Assembly (NCBI GenBank): GCA_023703675.1
Contig: CP097974.1
Location: 209,288 to 273,287 of the forward strand
DNA length: 64,000 nt
DNA from: SAR86 cluster bacterium
Lineage (GTDB): Bacteria; Pseudomonadota; Gammaproteobacteria; Magnimaribacterales; AG-339-G14
Direction: 5' to 3'
The notes beneath the pieces are model-generated. The model ran no database searches and was not told where the DNA came from. It saw only the letters and a program-made list of their open reading frames with translations. Positions within the stretch are counted from its first letter, which is position 1, and every line of letters begins with the position of its first letter. A program made the translations under genes and the position numbers. Positions 44,570 to 55,782 of the stretch are shown here, piece after piece.

Positions 44570-46498
44570 ATGATAGTAATCACTCTTCCGGATAATTCAA
44601 AAAAACAATTCGATAATTCTGTGTCAGTCATTGAAGTGGCTAGATCTATAGGCGCTGGTTTGGCCAAAGCTACAGTTGCGGCAAAAGTTAATGGAAAATT
44701 AATCGATGCAACCGACTTAATAGAAAATGATTGTTCTCTTGAAATAATAAGAGCTCAGGATCAAGAAGGTTTAGAAATAATCAGACATAGCTGTGCTCAC
44801 TTATTTGGTCATGCTTTGAAGCAGTTATTTCCCAAAGCAAAGATGGCAATTGGTCCGATTATTAAAAATGGATTTTACTACGATGTTGATTTAGATAATT
44901 CGCTAACCCAAGACGATTTACAAAAAATTGAATTACGAATGAAAGAATTGGCTTCTTCCGAGTATCTCGTTAAAAAAGAAGTTGTTCCAAAAAAAGTTGC
45001 AGAGGAAGTTTTTAAAAAAAGAAAAGAAAGCTATAAGTTAGAAATCTTAAAAGACATTGACGATGAAGAAACGGTTGGACTGTATCATCACGAAGAATAT
45101 GTTGACATGTGTAGAGGGCCACATGTTGATTCCATGAGACATGTTAAAGCTTTTAAACTGTCTCATGTTGCTGGAGCTTATTGGCGTGGAGACTCAAAAA
45201 ATAAAATGCTACAAAGAGTTTACGGAACACTGTGGAATTCGGATAAAGAATTAAGAAAACACTTAAGTAATCTGGAAGAAGCTTCAAAGCGTGATCATAG
45301 AAAACTAGGACAAAAATTTGACCTGTTTCATTTTCAGGAAGAAGCGCCAGGAATGGTTTTTTGGCATCCTAAGGGCTGGACTATTTTTAGAATCTTGGAA
45401 GATTTTATAAGAGAAAAACAATTAAGGGCGGGATATGAAGAAATTAGAACGCCTCAAGTTATTGATCGAAAGCTGTGGGAAAAATCAGGTCACTGGGAAA
45501 AATATAGAGAGAATATGTACATTACCGAGATCGATGAAGAACAGGCTAATGAAAAAAGAGTGAATGCGCTTAAACCAATGAGTTGCCCAGGACATGTTCA
45601 AATTTACAATCAAGGCATAAAATCTTATAGGGATTTACCAGTGAGGTTGGCTGAATTTGGTTGTTGTCACAGACATGAAGCCTCTGGAACTTTACATGGC
45701 TTGATGCGAGTCAGACAATTGACTCAAGACGATGGACATATATTTTGCACTGATGAACAAATAGAATCTGAAACACAAGAGTTTATTAAAATTCTTTCTG
45801 AAGTTTATACCGAACTTGGATTTAAAGATTTTAAAATCAATTTATCTACTCGACCTGAAGTCAGAGTGGGGTCCGATTTAATTTGGGATAAAGCCGAGAA
45901 AGCCCTGGAAGATGCGATAGATAAATTGAATTTAGATTATGAAATTTCGACTGGAGACGGAGCATTTTATGGTCCCAAATTAGATTTTGTTTTAACCGAT
46001 GCAATCGACAGGGAATGGCAATGCGGAACATTACAATTGGATTTTAATTTACCTGAAAGACTTGATGCAAAATATGTCGGGGAAGATGGAGAAAAACACC
46101 AACCGGTGATGATGCATAGAGCAATACTTGGCTCAGTTGAGAGATTCATTGGAATTTTAATTGAAGAATACGATGGAAATTTCCCAGTTTGGTTGGCCCC
46201 CATTCAAGCAGTGATAATGAATATTTCTCAAAAACATGAAGAAAAAGCTAGAGAATATGCTGATTTTCTTAATTCTAGGGGTTTTAGAGTCAAATTAGAC
46301 TTGAGGAATGAGAAAATCACTTATAAAATCCGCGATCACTCTATACAAAGAGTGCCTTTTCAACTCGTTGTTGGAGATAAAGAACAAAATTCAAATTCTT
46401 TGTCAGTTAGAGCCAGAAAAGGAGAGGATTTAGGAAGTATGAAGTTGGATGAATTTTCTAACTTTCTTTCTAAAAAAATAAAATCAAAGGAGGTTTGA
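44570..46498 (+). CDS. thrS: Threonyl-tRNA synthetase
   Basis: ThrRS, class II aminoacyl-tRNA synthetase, 642 residues as in E. coli. It has the N-terminal TGS domain (residues about 1-61), the editing domain with the [12 protein letters not shown] motif (about 73-84) and the RGPHVDS Cys-containing stretch, and class II catalytic motifs ([25 protein letters not shown], motif 3 near the LGSVERFIG sequence). The C-terminal anticodon-binding domain starts near residue 540. It leads the conserved thrS-infC-rpmI-rplT-pheST-ihfA cluster. Confidence 0.97.
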   Translation: MIVITLPDNSKKQFDNSVSVIEVARSIGAGLAKATVAAKVNGKLIDATDLIENDCSLEIIRAQDQEGLEIIRHSCAHLFGHALKQLFPKAKMAIGPIIKNGFYYDVDLDNSLTQDDLQKIELRMKELASSEYLVKKEVVPKKVAEEVFKKRKESYKLEILKDIDDEETVGLYHHEEYVDMCRGPHVDSMRHVKAFKLSHVAGAYWRGDSKNKMLQRVYGTLWNSDKELRKHLSNLEEASKRDHRKLGQKFDLFHFQEEAPGMVFWHPKGWTIFRILEDFIREKQLRAGYEEIRTPQVIDRKLWEKSGHWEKYRENMYITEIDEEQANEKRVNALKPMSCPGHVQIYNQGIKSYRDLPVRLAEFGCCHRHEASGTLHGLMRVRQLTQDDGHIFCTDEQIESETQEFIKILSEVYTELGFKDFKINLSTRPEVRVGSDLIWDKAEKALEDAIDKLNLDYEISTGDGAFYGPKLDFVLTDAIDREWQCGTLQLDFNLPERLDAKYVGEDGEKHQPVMMHRAILGSVERFIGILIEEYDGNFPVWLAPIQAVIMNISQKHEEKAREYADFLNSRGFRVKLDLRNEKITYKIRDHSIQRVPFQLVVGDKEQNSNSLSVRARKGEDLGSMKLDEFSNFLSKKIKSKEV

Positions 46499-46531
46499 TT
46501 GAATAAAATTTTTTTAGTTTTAGTCTAGTTA

Positions 46532-47071
46532 ATGACTCAACCAAGAAGGGCATTTGAAAAGAAAAATAAGCAGCCCATAAACCAATTCATTAAAGCCGAA
46601 AAAGTTAGACTTATCTCACAAACTGGAGAGCAGTTAGGAGTTGTCGAACTTAAAGAAGCTTTAGCAAAGGCAAAAGATCAAGAACTAGATTTAGTCCAAA
46701 TGAATAAAGACTCTGATACTCCGGTTTGCAAAATGATGGACTATGGTAAGCACCTATTCGATCAAAAAAAACAAAAGGCAGCTTCAAAAAAGAAAACAAA
46801 AAAAACTCAACTCAAGGAAATTAAATTCAGACCAGGAACGGATGAAAATGATTATCAAATTAAGATGAGAAATATTATTAAATTTTTAAATGATGGTGAT
46901 AAAACCAAAATAACAATGAGATTTAGAGGAAGAGAATTAGCGCACAAAGAAATAGGTTTGAATCTATTGAAGAGAGTTGAATCAGATTTAGTTGATATTG
47001 CCAATGTTGAACAAGAACCAATTTCTGAAGGGAGACAGTTTGTAATGCTTTTGAGCCCAAATAGGAAATAA
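46532..47071 (+). CDS. infC: Translation initiation factor IF-3
   Basis: IF3 binds the 30S subunit and checks start codons. The 179-residue protein matches the family: IxAxxVRLIxxxGEQLG near residue 30, [17 protein letters not shown] at about 69-85, the linker, [15 protein letters not shown] at about 96 and [13 protein letters not shown]. Unlike E. coli, where infC starts on AUU for autoregulation, the start here is an ordinary ATG at 46532; an in-frame stop at 46526 rules out longer forms. It is followed 2 bases later by rpmI. Confidence 0.96.
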   Translation: MTQPRRAFEKKNKQPINQFIKAEKVRLISQTGEQLGVVELKEALAKAKDQELDLVQMNKDSDTPVCKMMDYGKHLFDQKKQKAASKKKTKKTQLKEIKFRPGTDENDYQIKMRNIIKFLNDGDKTKITMRFRGRELAHKEIGLNLLKRVESDLVDIANVEQEPISEGRQFVMLLSPNRK

Positions 47072-47073
47072 AT

Positions 47074-47271
47074 ATGCCAAAAATTAAAGTTCACAGTGGC
47101 GCCGCCAAACGATTTAAAAAAACTGGAAGTGGTTTAAAAAGAAAGCAAGCCAATAAAAGCCACATCCTCACAAAAATGACGACTAAGTCAAAAAGGCAAT
47201 TACGCGGAACAACCGCTTTGGCAGCTGGTGACGAGAAGCTAGTTAAAAGAATGTTTAAGGAGAAATCTTAA
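47074..47271 (+). CDS. rpmI: 50S ribosomal protein L35
   Basis: A 65-residue basic ribosomal protein. [20 protein letters not shown] at the N-terminus and the SHILTKM stretch are characteristic of bL35. It shares one base with the start of rplT (TAATG), so the two are coupled. In E. coli rpmI and rplT are feedback-controlled by L20; no matching leader structure is obvious here. Confidence 0.96.
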   Translation: MPKIKVHSGAAKRFKKTGSGLKRKQANKSHILTKMTTKSKRQLRGTTALAAGDEKLVKRMFKEKS

Positions 47272-47627
47272 TGGCAAGGGTAAAAAGAGGCGTCGAAGCC
47301 AGAAGAAAGCATAAAAAAGTTCTTAAACTGGCAAAAGGGTATAGAGGAGCAAGAAGCAGAACCTTTAAAGTTGCCAAGCAAGCCGTAACTCGTGCGGGAC
47401 AGTATGCTTACAGAGATAGAAAGGTTAAAAAAAGAACTTTTCGATCCTTATGGATTGTAAGAATTAATGCTGCCGTTCGAGGTCATGGTATGTCTTATAG
47501 TGTTTTCATGAATAGTTTAAAAAAAGCAAATATTAAGTTGGATCGCAGAGTTCTTGCAAATATTGCAGCAGAAGACGAACAATCATTTGCAGATTTAGTC
47601 GAAATTGCTAAACAAAATGCAGCATAA
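47271..47627 (+). CDS. rplT: 50S ribosomal protein L20
   Basis: A 118-residue basic protein. The [20 protein letters not shown] start and the [24 protein letters not shown] stretch (read across residues about 52-75) identify bL20, a 23S rRNA-binding protein needed early in large-subunit assembly. It begins on the ATG overlapping the rpmI stop and precedes pheS by 8 bases. Confidence 0.97.
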   Translation: MARVKRGVEARRKHKKVLKLAKGYRGARSRTFKVAKQAVTRAGQYAYRDRKVKKRTFRSLWIVRINAAVRGHGMSYSVFMNSLKKANIKLDRRVLANIAAEDEQSFADLVEIAKQNAA

Positions 47628-47635
47628 TATGTTGT

Positions 47636-48610
47636 ATGGATTTAGCAAAGCTTAAGCAAGAATTAAAAAAAGACTTTAATTTATCTAAATCATCCGAAGA
47701 CTTACAAAAGTTAAAAGTCAAATATCTAGGGAAAAAAGGCAAGATAACAGATTTGTCTAAAACTTTAGGTAAGTTGGATCAAAAGGATCGTCCAATCGTT
47801 GGAAAAAAAATCAATCAAATAAAAACTTTATTCCAAGATTTAGTTAAGTCTAGTTCAAAACGAATAGAAGACTTTGAATTAGAAAATGAGATCTCGAAGG
47901 AGACGGTAGACGTATCTTTGCCAGTCGGAAAAATTTTTGCTGGCGGATTGCATCCCATTACTAAGACAATAGATAAAATTTGTTCATATTTTTCTGCTAA
48001 GGGGTATCTAATAGAAGAAGGCCCAGAAATTGAAAGTGAATACTATAATTTCGATGCGCTTAATATCCCTGAAAATCATCCAGCTAGAGATATGCACGAT
48101 ACTTTTTATGTTGATTCTGGAAAATTATTAAGAACTCATACATCTCCCGTTCAGATTCGGTCTATTGAAAAATATAACGTTCCTCTCAAAATAATTTGCC
48201 CTGGTAAAGTTTATAGGAGTGATTCAGACCCTACACATACGCCGATGTTCCATCAGATTGAAGGATTATTGATTGATGAAAATGTGAATTTTGGTAATTT
48301 GAAAAAAGAACTTATAGACTTTTTAAATTATTTTTTTGCCAAAAAACTAGACGTAAGATTTCGTCCATCGTATTTTCCTTTTACAGAACCCTCAGCTGAA
48401 GTGGATATTATGGATAAAAATGGTTGGCTTGAGATCATGGGCTGCGGCATGGTGCATCCCGATGTTTTAGAAATGGCCGGTATCGATTCAAAGAAATATT
48501 CAGGCTTTGCTTTTGGGTTAGGTATTGAAAGAATGGCTAAACTTGATTATTCAATAAAAGATATGCGGGTTTTGTTTGAAAATGATTTAAAAGAAATTTC
48601 GGGTTCATAA
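47636..48610 (+). CDS. pheS: Phenylalanyl-tRNA synthetase alpha subunit
   Basis: The catalytic alpha chain of PheRS, 324 residues. After an N-terminal coiled coil (about residues 1-90) come the class II motifs: GPEIESEYYNFDALNIPENHPARDMHDTFYV (read across residues about 127-157), LLRTHTSPVQIR, a motif 2 region KVYRSDSDPTHTPMFHQIEG and the C-terminal GLGIERMAKLDY motif 3. It is directly followed by pheT without a gap, as usual. Confidence 0.96.
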   Translation: MDLAKLKQELKKDFNLSKSSEDLQKLKVKYLGKKGKITDLSKTLGKLDQKDRPIVGKKINQIKTLFQDLVKSSSKRIEDFELENEISKETVDVSLPVGKIFAGGLHPITKTIDKICSYFSAKGYLIEEGPEIESEYYNFDALNIPENHPARDMHDTFYVDSGKLLRTHTSPVQIRSIEKYNVPLKIICPGKVYRSDSDPTHTPMFHQIEGLLIDENVNFGNLKKELIDFLNYFFAKKLDVRFRPSYFPFTEPSAEVDIMDKNGWLEIMGCGMVHPDVLEMAGIDSKKYSGFAFGLGIERMAKLDYSIKDMRVLFENDLKEISGS

Positions 48611-50647
48611 ATGAAGATCTTAAAATCTCATCTTTTAGAAAAAGTTGACGCAAAATTAAATGTTAAACAGTTAGAAGCCGAGCTTACAAGATTAGGACTA
48701 GAAGTTGAATCGATCCAAAAATTTGGAAATTCAAAAAAATCCGATTTTGTTATTGATTTAGATCTTACTCCTAATAGGGGCGATTGTTTTAGTGTGCTTG
48801 GAGTCGCAAGAGAACTAGCTGCAATAAGTAACAAAGAGATTTTAAAAGAAAAAAATATTCTTAAAAAAGCTAGTTTAAGTCCCCTTACTAAAGTGAAACT
48901 CTCTGAAAAGCTTGCCTGTCCAAAATACTCTTTTATAGAAATTCATAAAATTGATAATACAAAAAAATTACCTGAATATATCTCGAATAGATTAGATGCG
49001 GCCGGAATAAATTTAATTAATCCAATTGTAGATATTTTAAATTACGTAATGATTGACTTAGGTCAACCGCTTCATGCATTTGATTTAGACAAAATAGGTA
49101 AATCAATAAATGTAAGATTTGCAAAACCTAAAGAGAAGATCTCTCTACTTGATGGCTCGAATAAAATTTTGAATAAAAACTGCTTAGTTATTTCAGATGA
49201 AAAAAAAGCCTTGGCATTAGCAGGAATTATGGGGGGGATAGATTCTTCTGTTCAACTTGATACTTGCTCTGTATTGATTGAGTCTGCCTTTTTTAACCCT
49301 TTAGTGATTCAAGGAAAAGCAAGAAGTTTTAATATTCAGACCGATTCTTCACAAAGGTTTGAAAGAGGGGTGGATTTTGATCTACAACAGAAAGCGCTTA
49401 TCAAGGCAACTAATTTAATTGCCGATCATTTATCTGGTTCCCACAGTCAAGTGAAGACTATTGAAGCGAAAAAATTCATACCTAGAAAAAAAGTTTTAAA
49501 CATTGAATTAAACAATTTAAATAAAAAATTAGGTACGAAGTTAAACGCTGTAGAAATAAAAAAAATTCTAAATTCTTTAGAAATAAATACCATCGTAAAA
49601 AAAGATTTGCTTTGTACGATGATTCCGTCGCATAGATTTGATTTGAATATCGAAGAGGACTTAATTGAGGAAGTGGCTCGCATGATCGGATACGATAATC
49701 TCCCTTCATTTGAACTGAAAACGTTTAATAAATTTTTCGTTCCTACCGATTATCAAGAAACTTTAAAAATAAAAAAATACATTGCTAACAAAGGGTTTCA
49801 AGAAGTCATAAATTATTCATTTGTGAGTAAAAAAATTCTCAATGATTACAATCTCTCTAAAAACTCAATATCGGTTAAAAACCCACTCAATGAGAACTTG
49901 GAAGTTATGAGAACAAGCTTACTACCTGGCTTGCTGAATAATTTAAAATTAAATTTTAATCGAGGTGAAAATTCTTTAAAAATATTTGAAGAAGGGAGAA
50001 TATTTAGTAATAAAAATAATAGTAAGGAGCAAAAAATACTTGCGGGATTAATTTTTGATCACGATGGCAAGAAAAATTGGAACAATAAAACTAAATTTGA
50101 CTTTTTTGAACTTAAAAAATTTATCATAACTTTGCTAGATAATCTTTTCTTGGTTGATTTTAACTTCAAAAAAAGTTTAAACAATTTTTTACATCCAAAC
50201 ATATCTTTGGACGTATATGTGAAAGGAAAAAAAATAGGCTCCTTTGGAAGAAGTCATCCAAAAATTAATAAAATTGTAGGCATTAGAAAAGATTTCTTTT
50301 ACTTTGAGTTTGAGTTAGAAGAGTTATTTCAAAAGGAAATATTAAAAATTTCAGAATCTTCAAAGTACCCATCAATTCAAAGAGATTTATCCTTTTTAGT
50401 ACCTGAAAATGTTGAATATGAGAAGTTGAAATCACTAGCAGAAAAAATGGCAGGAAACGAATTAGTAAATTTAAAATTATTTGATCTTTACAAAAATTCT
50501 GGAATTCAAGAAGCAAGTTCTAGTTATGCATTAAATTTCACTTGGCAATCAAAACATAAAACTCTTAGAGATGTTGACATAGATTTAGTTATTGAAAAAA
50601 TTATTAAAGCATTCGAAAAAGAATTCAATGCTTCCTTAAGAAGTTAG
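48611..50647 (+). CDS. pheT: Phenylalanyl-tRNA synthetase beta subunit, lacking the internal OB-fold domain
   Basis: The beta chain binds tRNA-Phe and edits Tyr-tRNA. The protein has 678 residues; the E. coli chain has about 795. The N-terminal MKILKSHLLEKVDAKLNVKQ domain runs straight from GLEVESIQKFGNS (about residue 40) to DLDLTPNRGDC (about 49-59), whereas the family normally has about 110 residues of OB-fold (tRNA-binding, B2) domain between them. The remaining parts look normal: the B3/B4 editing module (NPIVDILNYVMIDLGQPLHAFD, read at about 136-157), RFERGVD, the B5 domain and the C-terminal FDX-ACB domain ending in NASLRS. Nothing suggests a frameshift; it reads as a clean domain loss. 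Confidence 0.94.
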   Translation: MKILKSHLLEKVDAKLNVKQLEAELTRLGLEVESIQKFGNSKKSDFVIDLDLTPNRGDCFSVLGVARELAAISNKEILKEKNILKKASLSPLTKVKLSEKLACPKYSFIEIHKIDNTKKLPEYISNRLDAAGINLINPIVDILNYVMIDLGQPLHAFDLDKIGKSINVRFAKPKEKISLLDGSNKILNKNCLVISDEKKALALAGIMGGIDSSVQLDTCSVLIESAFFNPLVIQGKARSFNIQTDSSQRFERGVDFDLQQKALIKATNLIADHLSGSHSQVKTIEAKKFIPRKKVLNIELNNLNKKLGTKLNAVEIKKILNSLEINTIVKKDLLCTMIPSHRFDLNIEEDLIEEVARMIGYDNLPSFELKTFNKFFVPTDYQETLKIKKYIANKGFQEVINYSFVSKKILNDYNLSKNSISVKNPLNENLEVMRTSLLPGLLNNLKLNFNRGENSLKIFEEGRIFSNKNNSKEQKILAGLIFDHDGKKNWNNKTKFDFFELKKFIITLLDNLFLVDFNFKKSLNNFLHPNISLDVYVKGKKIGSFGRSHPKINKIVGIRKDFFYFEFELEELFQKEILKISESSKYPSIQRDLSFLVPENVEYEKLKSLAEKMAGNELVNLKLFDLYKNSGIQEASSSYALNFTWQSKHKTLRDVDIDLVIEKIIKAFEKEFNASLRS

Positions 50648-50648
50648 A

Positions 50649-50924
50649 ATGTCAATCACTAAAGCTGACCTTATAAACCATTTGAATCAGAAGATGGGAA
50701 TTCCAAAAAAGGATTGCAACTTGATTCTGGAGTGTTTTTTTAATGAAATTTCAGAGGCACTTGCACGCGGAGAAGAAGTAAAATTGCCAGGACTAGGAAA
50801 TTTTTCAACCTCTTATAAAAATAGCCGACCCGGCAGAAATCCCAAAACAGGAGAAAAGTTTCAAATCAAAGCAAGAAATGTTGTAAGTTTTAAGGCTGGG
50901 AAAAAATTAAAAGAACAACTTTAA
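50649..50924 (+). CDS. ihfA: Integration host factor subunit alpha
   Basis: IHF-alpha, 91 residues, pairs with IHF-beta (2136). MSITKADLINHLNQKMGIPK and VKLPGLGNF with RPGRNPKTGEKFQI (about residues 59-72) mark the HU/IHF fold and DNA-bending arm. It begins one base after the pheT stop and precedes a MerR-type gene, the same order as in other gammaproteobacteria. Confidence 0.95.
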   Translation: MSITKADLINHLNQKMGIPKKDCNLILECFFNEISEALARGEEVKLPGLGNFSTSYKNSRPGRNPKTGEKFQIKARNVVSFKAGKKLKEQL

Positions 50925-50927
50925 TTT

Positions 50928-51251
50928 ATGGAGATAGATTTAAAAAAAATTCCTGATAAAAAATACTTTTCTACCATAGAAGTTTCAAAAATAGTCGGTA
51001 TTGAAGCACATACTTTAAGATATTGGGAAAAAGAATTTGGGAGTTTATTCAATGTTAAAAAGACTTCAAATCAGAGAATATTTAAAAAAAATGACATAGT
51101 TAATTTTTTAAAAATAAAATCTTTGATTAAAAAAGAAGGAATGACTATCAAAGGTGCAAAGTCTAAAATTAAGAAATTCGAGATCGATACAAAGTCTTCG
51201 ACAAATGTTTTACCGATCTTAAAAAGCATTTTGAAGGAGTTAAAAAAATAA
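50928..51251 (+). CDS. MerR-family transcriptional regulator
   Basis: A 107-residue protein with a MerR-type winged-helix DNA-binding domain: FSTIEVSKIVGIEAHTLRYWEKEF (read at about residues 14-37) followed by NQRIFKKNDI and KEGMTIKGAK. It lacks a long effector domain. This gene regularly follows ihfA in gammaproteobacteria and its target is generally not known. No obvious operator is visible nearby. Confidence 0.87.
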   Translation: MEIDLKKIPDKKYFSTIEVSKIVGIEAHTLRYWEKEFGSLFNVKKTSNQRIFKKNDIVNFLKIKSLIKKEGMTIKGAKSKIKKFEIDTKSSTNVLPILKSILKELKK

Positions 51252-51265
51252 TTTGGGAGAGAAAA

Positions 51266-51786
51266 ATGAGAAGAATAGTTACGGGACATAATAAAGAGGG
51301 CAAATCAATTATAAATATAGATGGTCCTCCCGCGAGATCCTTAGGTGAAGACGTTGGAGGATTGTTTGAGCTCTGGAATACTGATGGAAAGGATGTAAAT
51401 TCTTTGGATACAACTGATAGAGCTGACTCAGAAGTAATTCTTTCTCCCCCTTCTGGTGGAACTAAATTTAGGTATTTTCAAATTAATCCATTACCCGAGG
51501 GAGTCTCGCCTGAATTCATCGAACAAGCAACGGCTGACGCTTTTGAAAAGATGGGGGCTGCTCACCATAGAGTAGATACTTCTAGACATCCTGCGATGCA
51601 CAAAACTGAGACTGTCGATTACATAATTCTTCTTAAAGGCGAGGTTAATCTAATTTTAGATGAAGAAGAGGTTGCTTTAAAACCATTTGACGTAGTGGTG
51701 CAGCGCGGAACCAATCACGCTTGGGCAAATACAGGAAGTGAACCAGCTCTTTTAATAGCAGTTTTAATTGATAGCAATATCAGAGA

Positions 51787-51790
<4 letters not shown>
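51266..51790 (+). CDS. Cupin-domain protein
   Basis: A 174-residue single-domain cupin. The two cupin motifs are seen as HHRVDTSRHPAMHKTETVDYIILLKGE (read across residues about 98-124) and VVQRGTNHAWANTG (about 148-161). A strong SD (GGGAG) stands before the ATG at 51266. It overlaps the following carboxylase gene by 4 bases (ATGA), so the two are probably one operon. Many CoA-metabolism clusters carry such cupins; no defined activity can be assigned. Confidence 0.78.
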
Positions 51791-53380
<1,590 letters not shown>

Positions 53381-53393
53381 AACTAATTTAAGT

Positions 53394-53894
53394 ATGATTA
53401 AAAAAAATTTTGTCTTTTTCTTATTTTTTTCAAATTTTATCTTCTCTTCGTCTTCTTTAGATACTTCGAGTGAAATTGATTCTTACAATGACTTCACTTT
53501 TAAATGCGGTTGCCGGGAAGGTTTATTCAAATCCTTTGAGATTGGGAGATCAGGAAACGTAAAATGCAAATCTGGATTATATAAAAGCTATCAAATAATA
53601 AAAAAAGGAAGTAACTATTTTTTGAATGGAGATAAATATCCTAACTTTGAAGAGAGTTTTAATGGTGCAAACATTAAAACATCGGAAACTAAAACTGCAG
53701 TTGAAAATAATGGAATTCTTAAACTTAGGCATGAAACCAAGTCACTGAATGATGAAGGCTACAAAGAAATAAAGTATTTTAATTTGAACGTTGACGAGAA
53801 AAGTTTTGAAAAAGGAATAGAGATTTATTCAGAAGAAAAAATAAGTTTGAATTGGTTAGGAAATTCTTCAGGTAAATGTAAAAAGAAAGCTTAG
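53394..53894 (+). CDS. Hypothetical secreted protein
   Basis: A 166-residue protein with a hydrophobic N-terminus (residues about 5-20, rich in Phe and Ser) that looks like a signal peptide. The mature part has a few Cys residues in KCGCREG and a C-terminal [10 protein letters not shown] recognise no family. It starts 13 bases after tRNA-Pro and converges on the CoA-transferase gene with a 20-base gap. An AT-only inverted repeat, AGTTAAA/TTTAACT, lies in the gap at 53902-53920. Function unknown. Confidence 0.6.
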   Translation: MIKKNFVFFLFFSNFIFSSSSLDTSSEIDSYNDFTFKCGCREGLFKSFEIGRSGNVKCKSGLYKSYQIIKKGSNYFLNGDKYPNFEESFNGANIKTSETKTAVENNGILKLRHETKSLNDEGYKEIKYFNLNVDEKSFEKGIEIYSEEKISLNWLGNSSGKCKKKA

Positions 53895-53914
53895 TAAAGA
53901 TAGTTAAATTAATT

Positions 53915-55099
53915 TTAACTTATCGCGATGACTTTTTTTTCTATCAAACTTTTTATTATCGCCTCATCTACTCCCAGAGAAGATACGATCTCTTGGCTAT
54001 GTTCACCAAGCATTGGTGCCGGTCGAGAAAGCTCACTAGGCGTTTTACTGAATCTAGCAGCTGGTCTTGCTTGTCTGACTTCTCCGAAGCCATCAATGTT
54101 TATTCGAGAGATAGATTCATTTGCCAAAATTTGTTCATTGTCTAATAGTTCCATTCGATCAAGCAGCGGGGCGCTTGGCACTCCTTCTTCTTGAAGCCTC
54201 CTAAGTATTTCTGATCCTTTCCATTTACTGATTTCTTCTCCAGTGATTTGTTTTCTAATCTGAGCATTTGTTACTCTTCCCGCAGGGCTAGAAAACCTTT
54301 CATCGTCTATTAAATCTTCTCTCTTTAAAGCTTTACACATTCCTTTCCATTCAGCATCAGAAACTGCTCCTGCAGTTATGTACCTATCTTGAGCTTTATA
54401 AATGAGATCTTGAGTGCCTTGGAGCTTCCTTACATCTATTTCATTTTCTGCGTATACGATGCCAGCCATTCCTTCTGGCCAGAAAAAAGAAATCATACAA
54501 TCCAGCATTGATATTTCAATATGTTGTGCAGTTCCATGTTTTTCTCTTGCATACAGAGCAGACGATATGGCTTGGGCAGTTGTTAAAGCCGTAACTTTGT
54601 CGGCTATGATTATTCTAAACATTTTGGGTTGACCTGTTTCACGATCGGCTTGTATGTCTGTAGCCCCTGATAAGGCTTGAATTATTGGGTCATAAACCCT
54701 TGAATTTGCATAGGGCCCCCTGTTACCAAATCCACTAATTGATACATAAATTATCTTTTCGTTGATTGCTCTAATTTCTTTTTCTCCAAAGCCCATTCTT
54801 TCAATGGCTCCCGGCCTAAAATTTTGCATAAACACGTCAGCTTCGGCAGCTAATTTAAAGAGAATATCCTTTCCTTCTTTAGTCTTTAAGTCTACAGCAA
54901 TGGATTTTTTTCCTCGGTTGCATGAAAAAAAAACTGGATTTATTCCGTTGTGTGGAGCCGCCATATGCCTAACGAGTTCACCGGATATAGGCTCAACTTT
55001 TATAACTTCTGCCCCTTGATCGGCAAGCATCATTGCGGCAACTGGTCCTGAAACCATGCCTGTTAAATCTAGAACTTTCAAGCCTGTTAGTGGCCCCAT
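53915..55099 (-). CDS. CaiB/BaiF CoA-transferase family protein
   Basis: A 394-residue class III CoA-transferase. N-terminal PLTGLKVLDLTGMVSGPVA, VDLKTKEGKDIL, the ISGFGNRGPY stretch (about residue 122) and ISMLDCMISFFW with the catalytic Asp (about 198) follow the family order. It would move CoA between organic acids, probably in a fatty or aromatic acid pathway. It is read with the upstream GST gene (3 bases apart). Confidence 0.88.
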   Translation of the reverse strand: MGPLTGLKVLDLTGMVSGPVAAMMLADQGAEVIKVEPISGELVRHMAAPHNGINPVFFSCNRGKKSIAVDLKTKEGKDILFKLAAEADVFMQNFRPGAIERMGFGEKEIRAINEKIIYVSISGFGNRGPYANSRVYDPIIQALSGATDIQADRETGQPKMFRIIIADKVTALTTAQAISSALYAREKHGTAQHIEISMLDCMISFFWPEGMAGIVYAENEIDVRKLQGTQDLIYKAQDRYITAGAVSDAEWKGMCKALKREDLIDDERFSSPAGRVTNAQIRKQITGEEISKWKGSEILRRLQEEGVPSAPLLDRMELLDNEQILANESISRINIDGFGEVRQARPAARFSKTPSELSRPAPMLGEHSQEIVSSLGVDEAIIKSLIEKKVIAIS

Positions 55100-55102
55100 T
55101 TA

Positions 55103-55735
55103 TTAACCTCCATAATTTACTTCCATAGCTTTTTTGTAAGCCTCTCTTTTCGAAATATTTTCTCTATAGATTGTAATATTTTTAGACAAATCAAACTCAT
55201 AAAAAATAGCCCAATCTAAGCAAGACATCAACAAAATATCTGCTAAACCAAAGCCACCGGATAAAAGAGTTTCATTATTCTCTAGGTGTTTTTCAATTAC
55301 TTTAAAATGCCGTTTAAGATATTCTCTACAGGAAAGCACAACATCAGGCGCCTCTCCATAAATTTCCTTTAAATCGTAATGACGGCGCATTACGTAAAGA
55401 CTCGTTTCGTCAACTTCTCCATAAATATAGCTGCACCATTCATCTTCTTTTGCCAATTCAGAATTAGTGCCAGGTATAAATAAATTTTTTGAAGGGAAGG
55501 TGTTTTGTAAATACCTACAAATTGCAACACTTTCTGAGAGGCTTAAATCTCCATGTTGCATAAACGGAATTTTTTGTTTTGGATTAAGAGAGGAATATTC
55601 TTTGGTAAGAGTCTCTCCAGTTCTTGGTCCAATCGGTTTCAACTCATAATCAATTGTTAGTTCTTCGGCCATCCAAATTGGTCTAAGAGTTCTAGCTGTG
55701 CCCGCTCCCCAAAGAATTAGTTTATTTTTATCCAC
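55103..55735 (-). CDS. Glutathione S-transferase family protein
   Basis: A 210-residue GST. The thioredoxin-like N-terminal domain has LWGAGTARTLRPIWMAEEL (read over residues about 8-26), the glutathione-binding QKIPFMQHGDLSLSESVAICRYL (about 53-75), and an all-helical C-terminal domain. It could detoxify electrophiles or act on a glutathione-linked intermediate of the neighbouring CoA-transferase pathway; no evidence decides. Confidence 0.85.
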   Translation of the reverse strand: MDKNKLILWGAGTARTLRPIWMAEELTIDYELKPIGPRTGETLTKEYSSLNPKQKIPFMQHGDLSLSESVAICRYLQNTFPSKNLFIPGTNSELAKEDEWCSYIYGEVDETSLYVMRRHYDLKEIYGEAPDVVLSCREYLKRHFKVIEKHLENNETLLSGGFGLADILLMSCLDWAIFYEFDLSKNITIYRENISKREAYKKAMEVNYGG

Positions 55736-55750
55736 TAAAAACTATCTTAT

Positions 55751-55782
55751 AAAAAAAGGGGCTTTTCAGCCCCCTTTTTTTT
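55751..55782 (-). terminator. Rho-independent terminator after hsp20
   Basis: The hairpin GGGGC-TTTTCA-GCCCC at about 55758-55774 is flanked by runs of A and T. Read on the minus strand it has a G/C stem followed by a U tract just after the hsp20 stop codon, so it fits as its terminator; it could work in both directions. Confidence 0.8.

Noticed and set aside
53902-53920. AT-only hairpin between the secreted-protein gene and the CoA-transferase gene as a terminator
   Set aside because: The stem is all A/T and lacks a GC core, so it is too weak to call a Rho-independent terminator.
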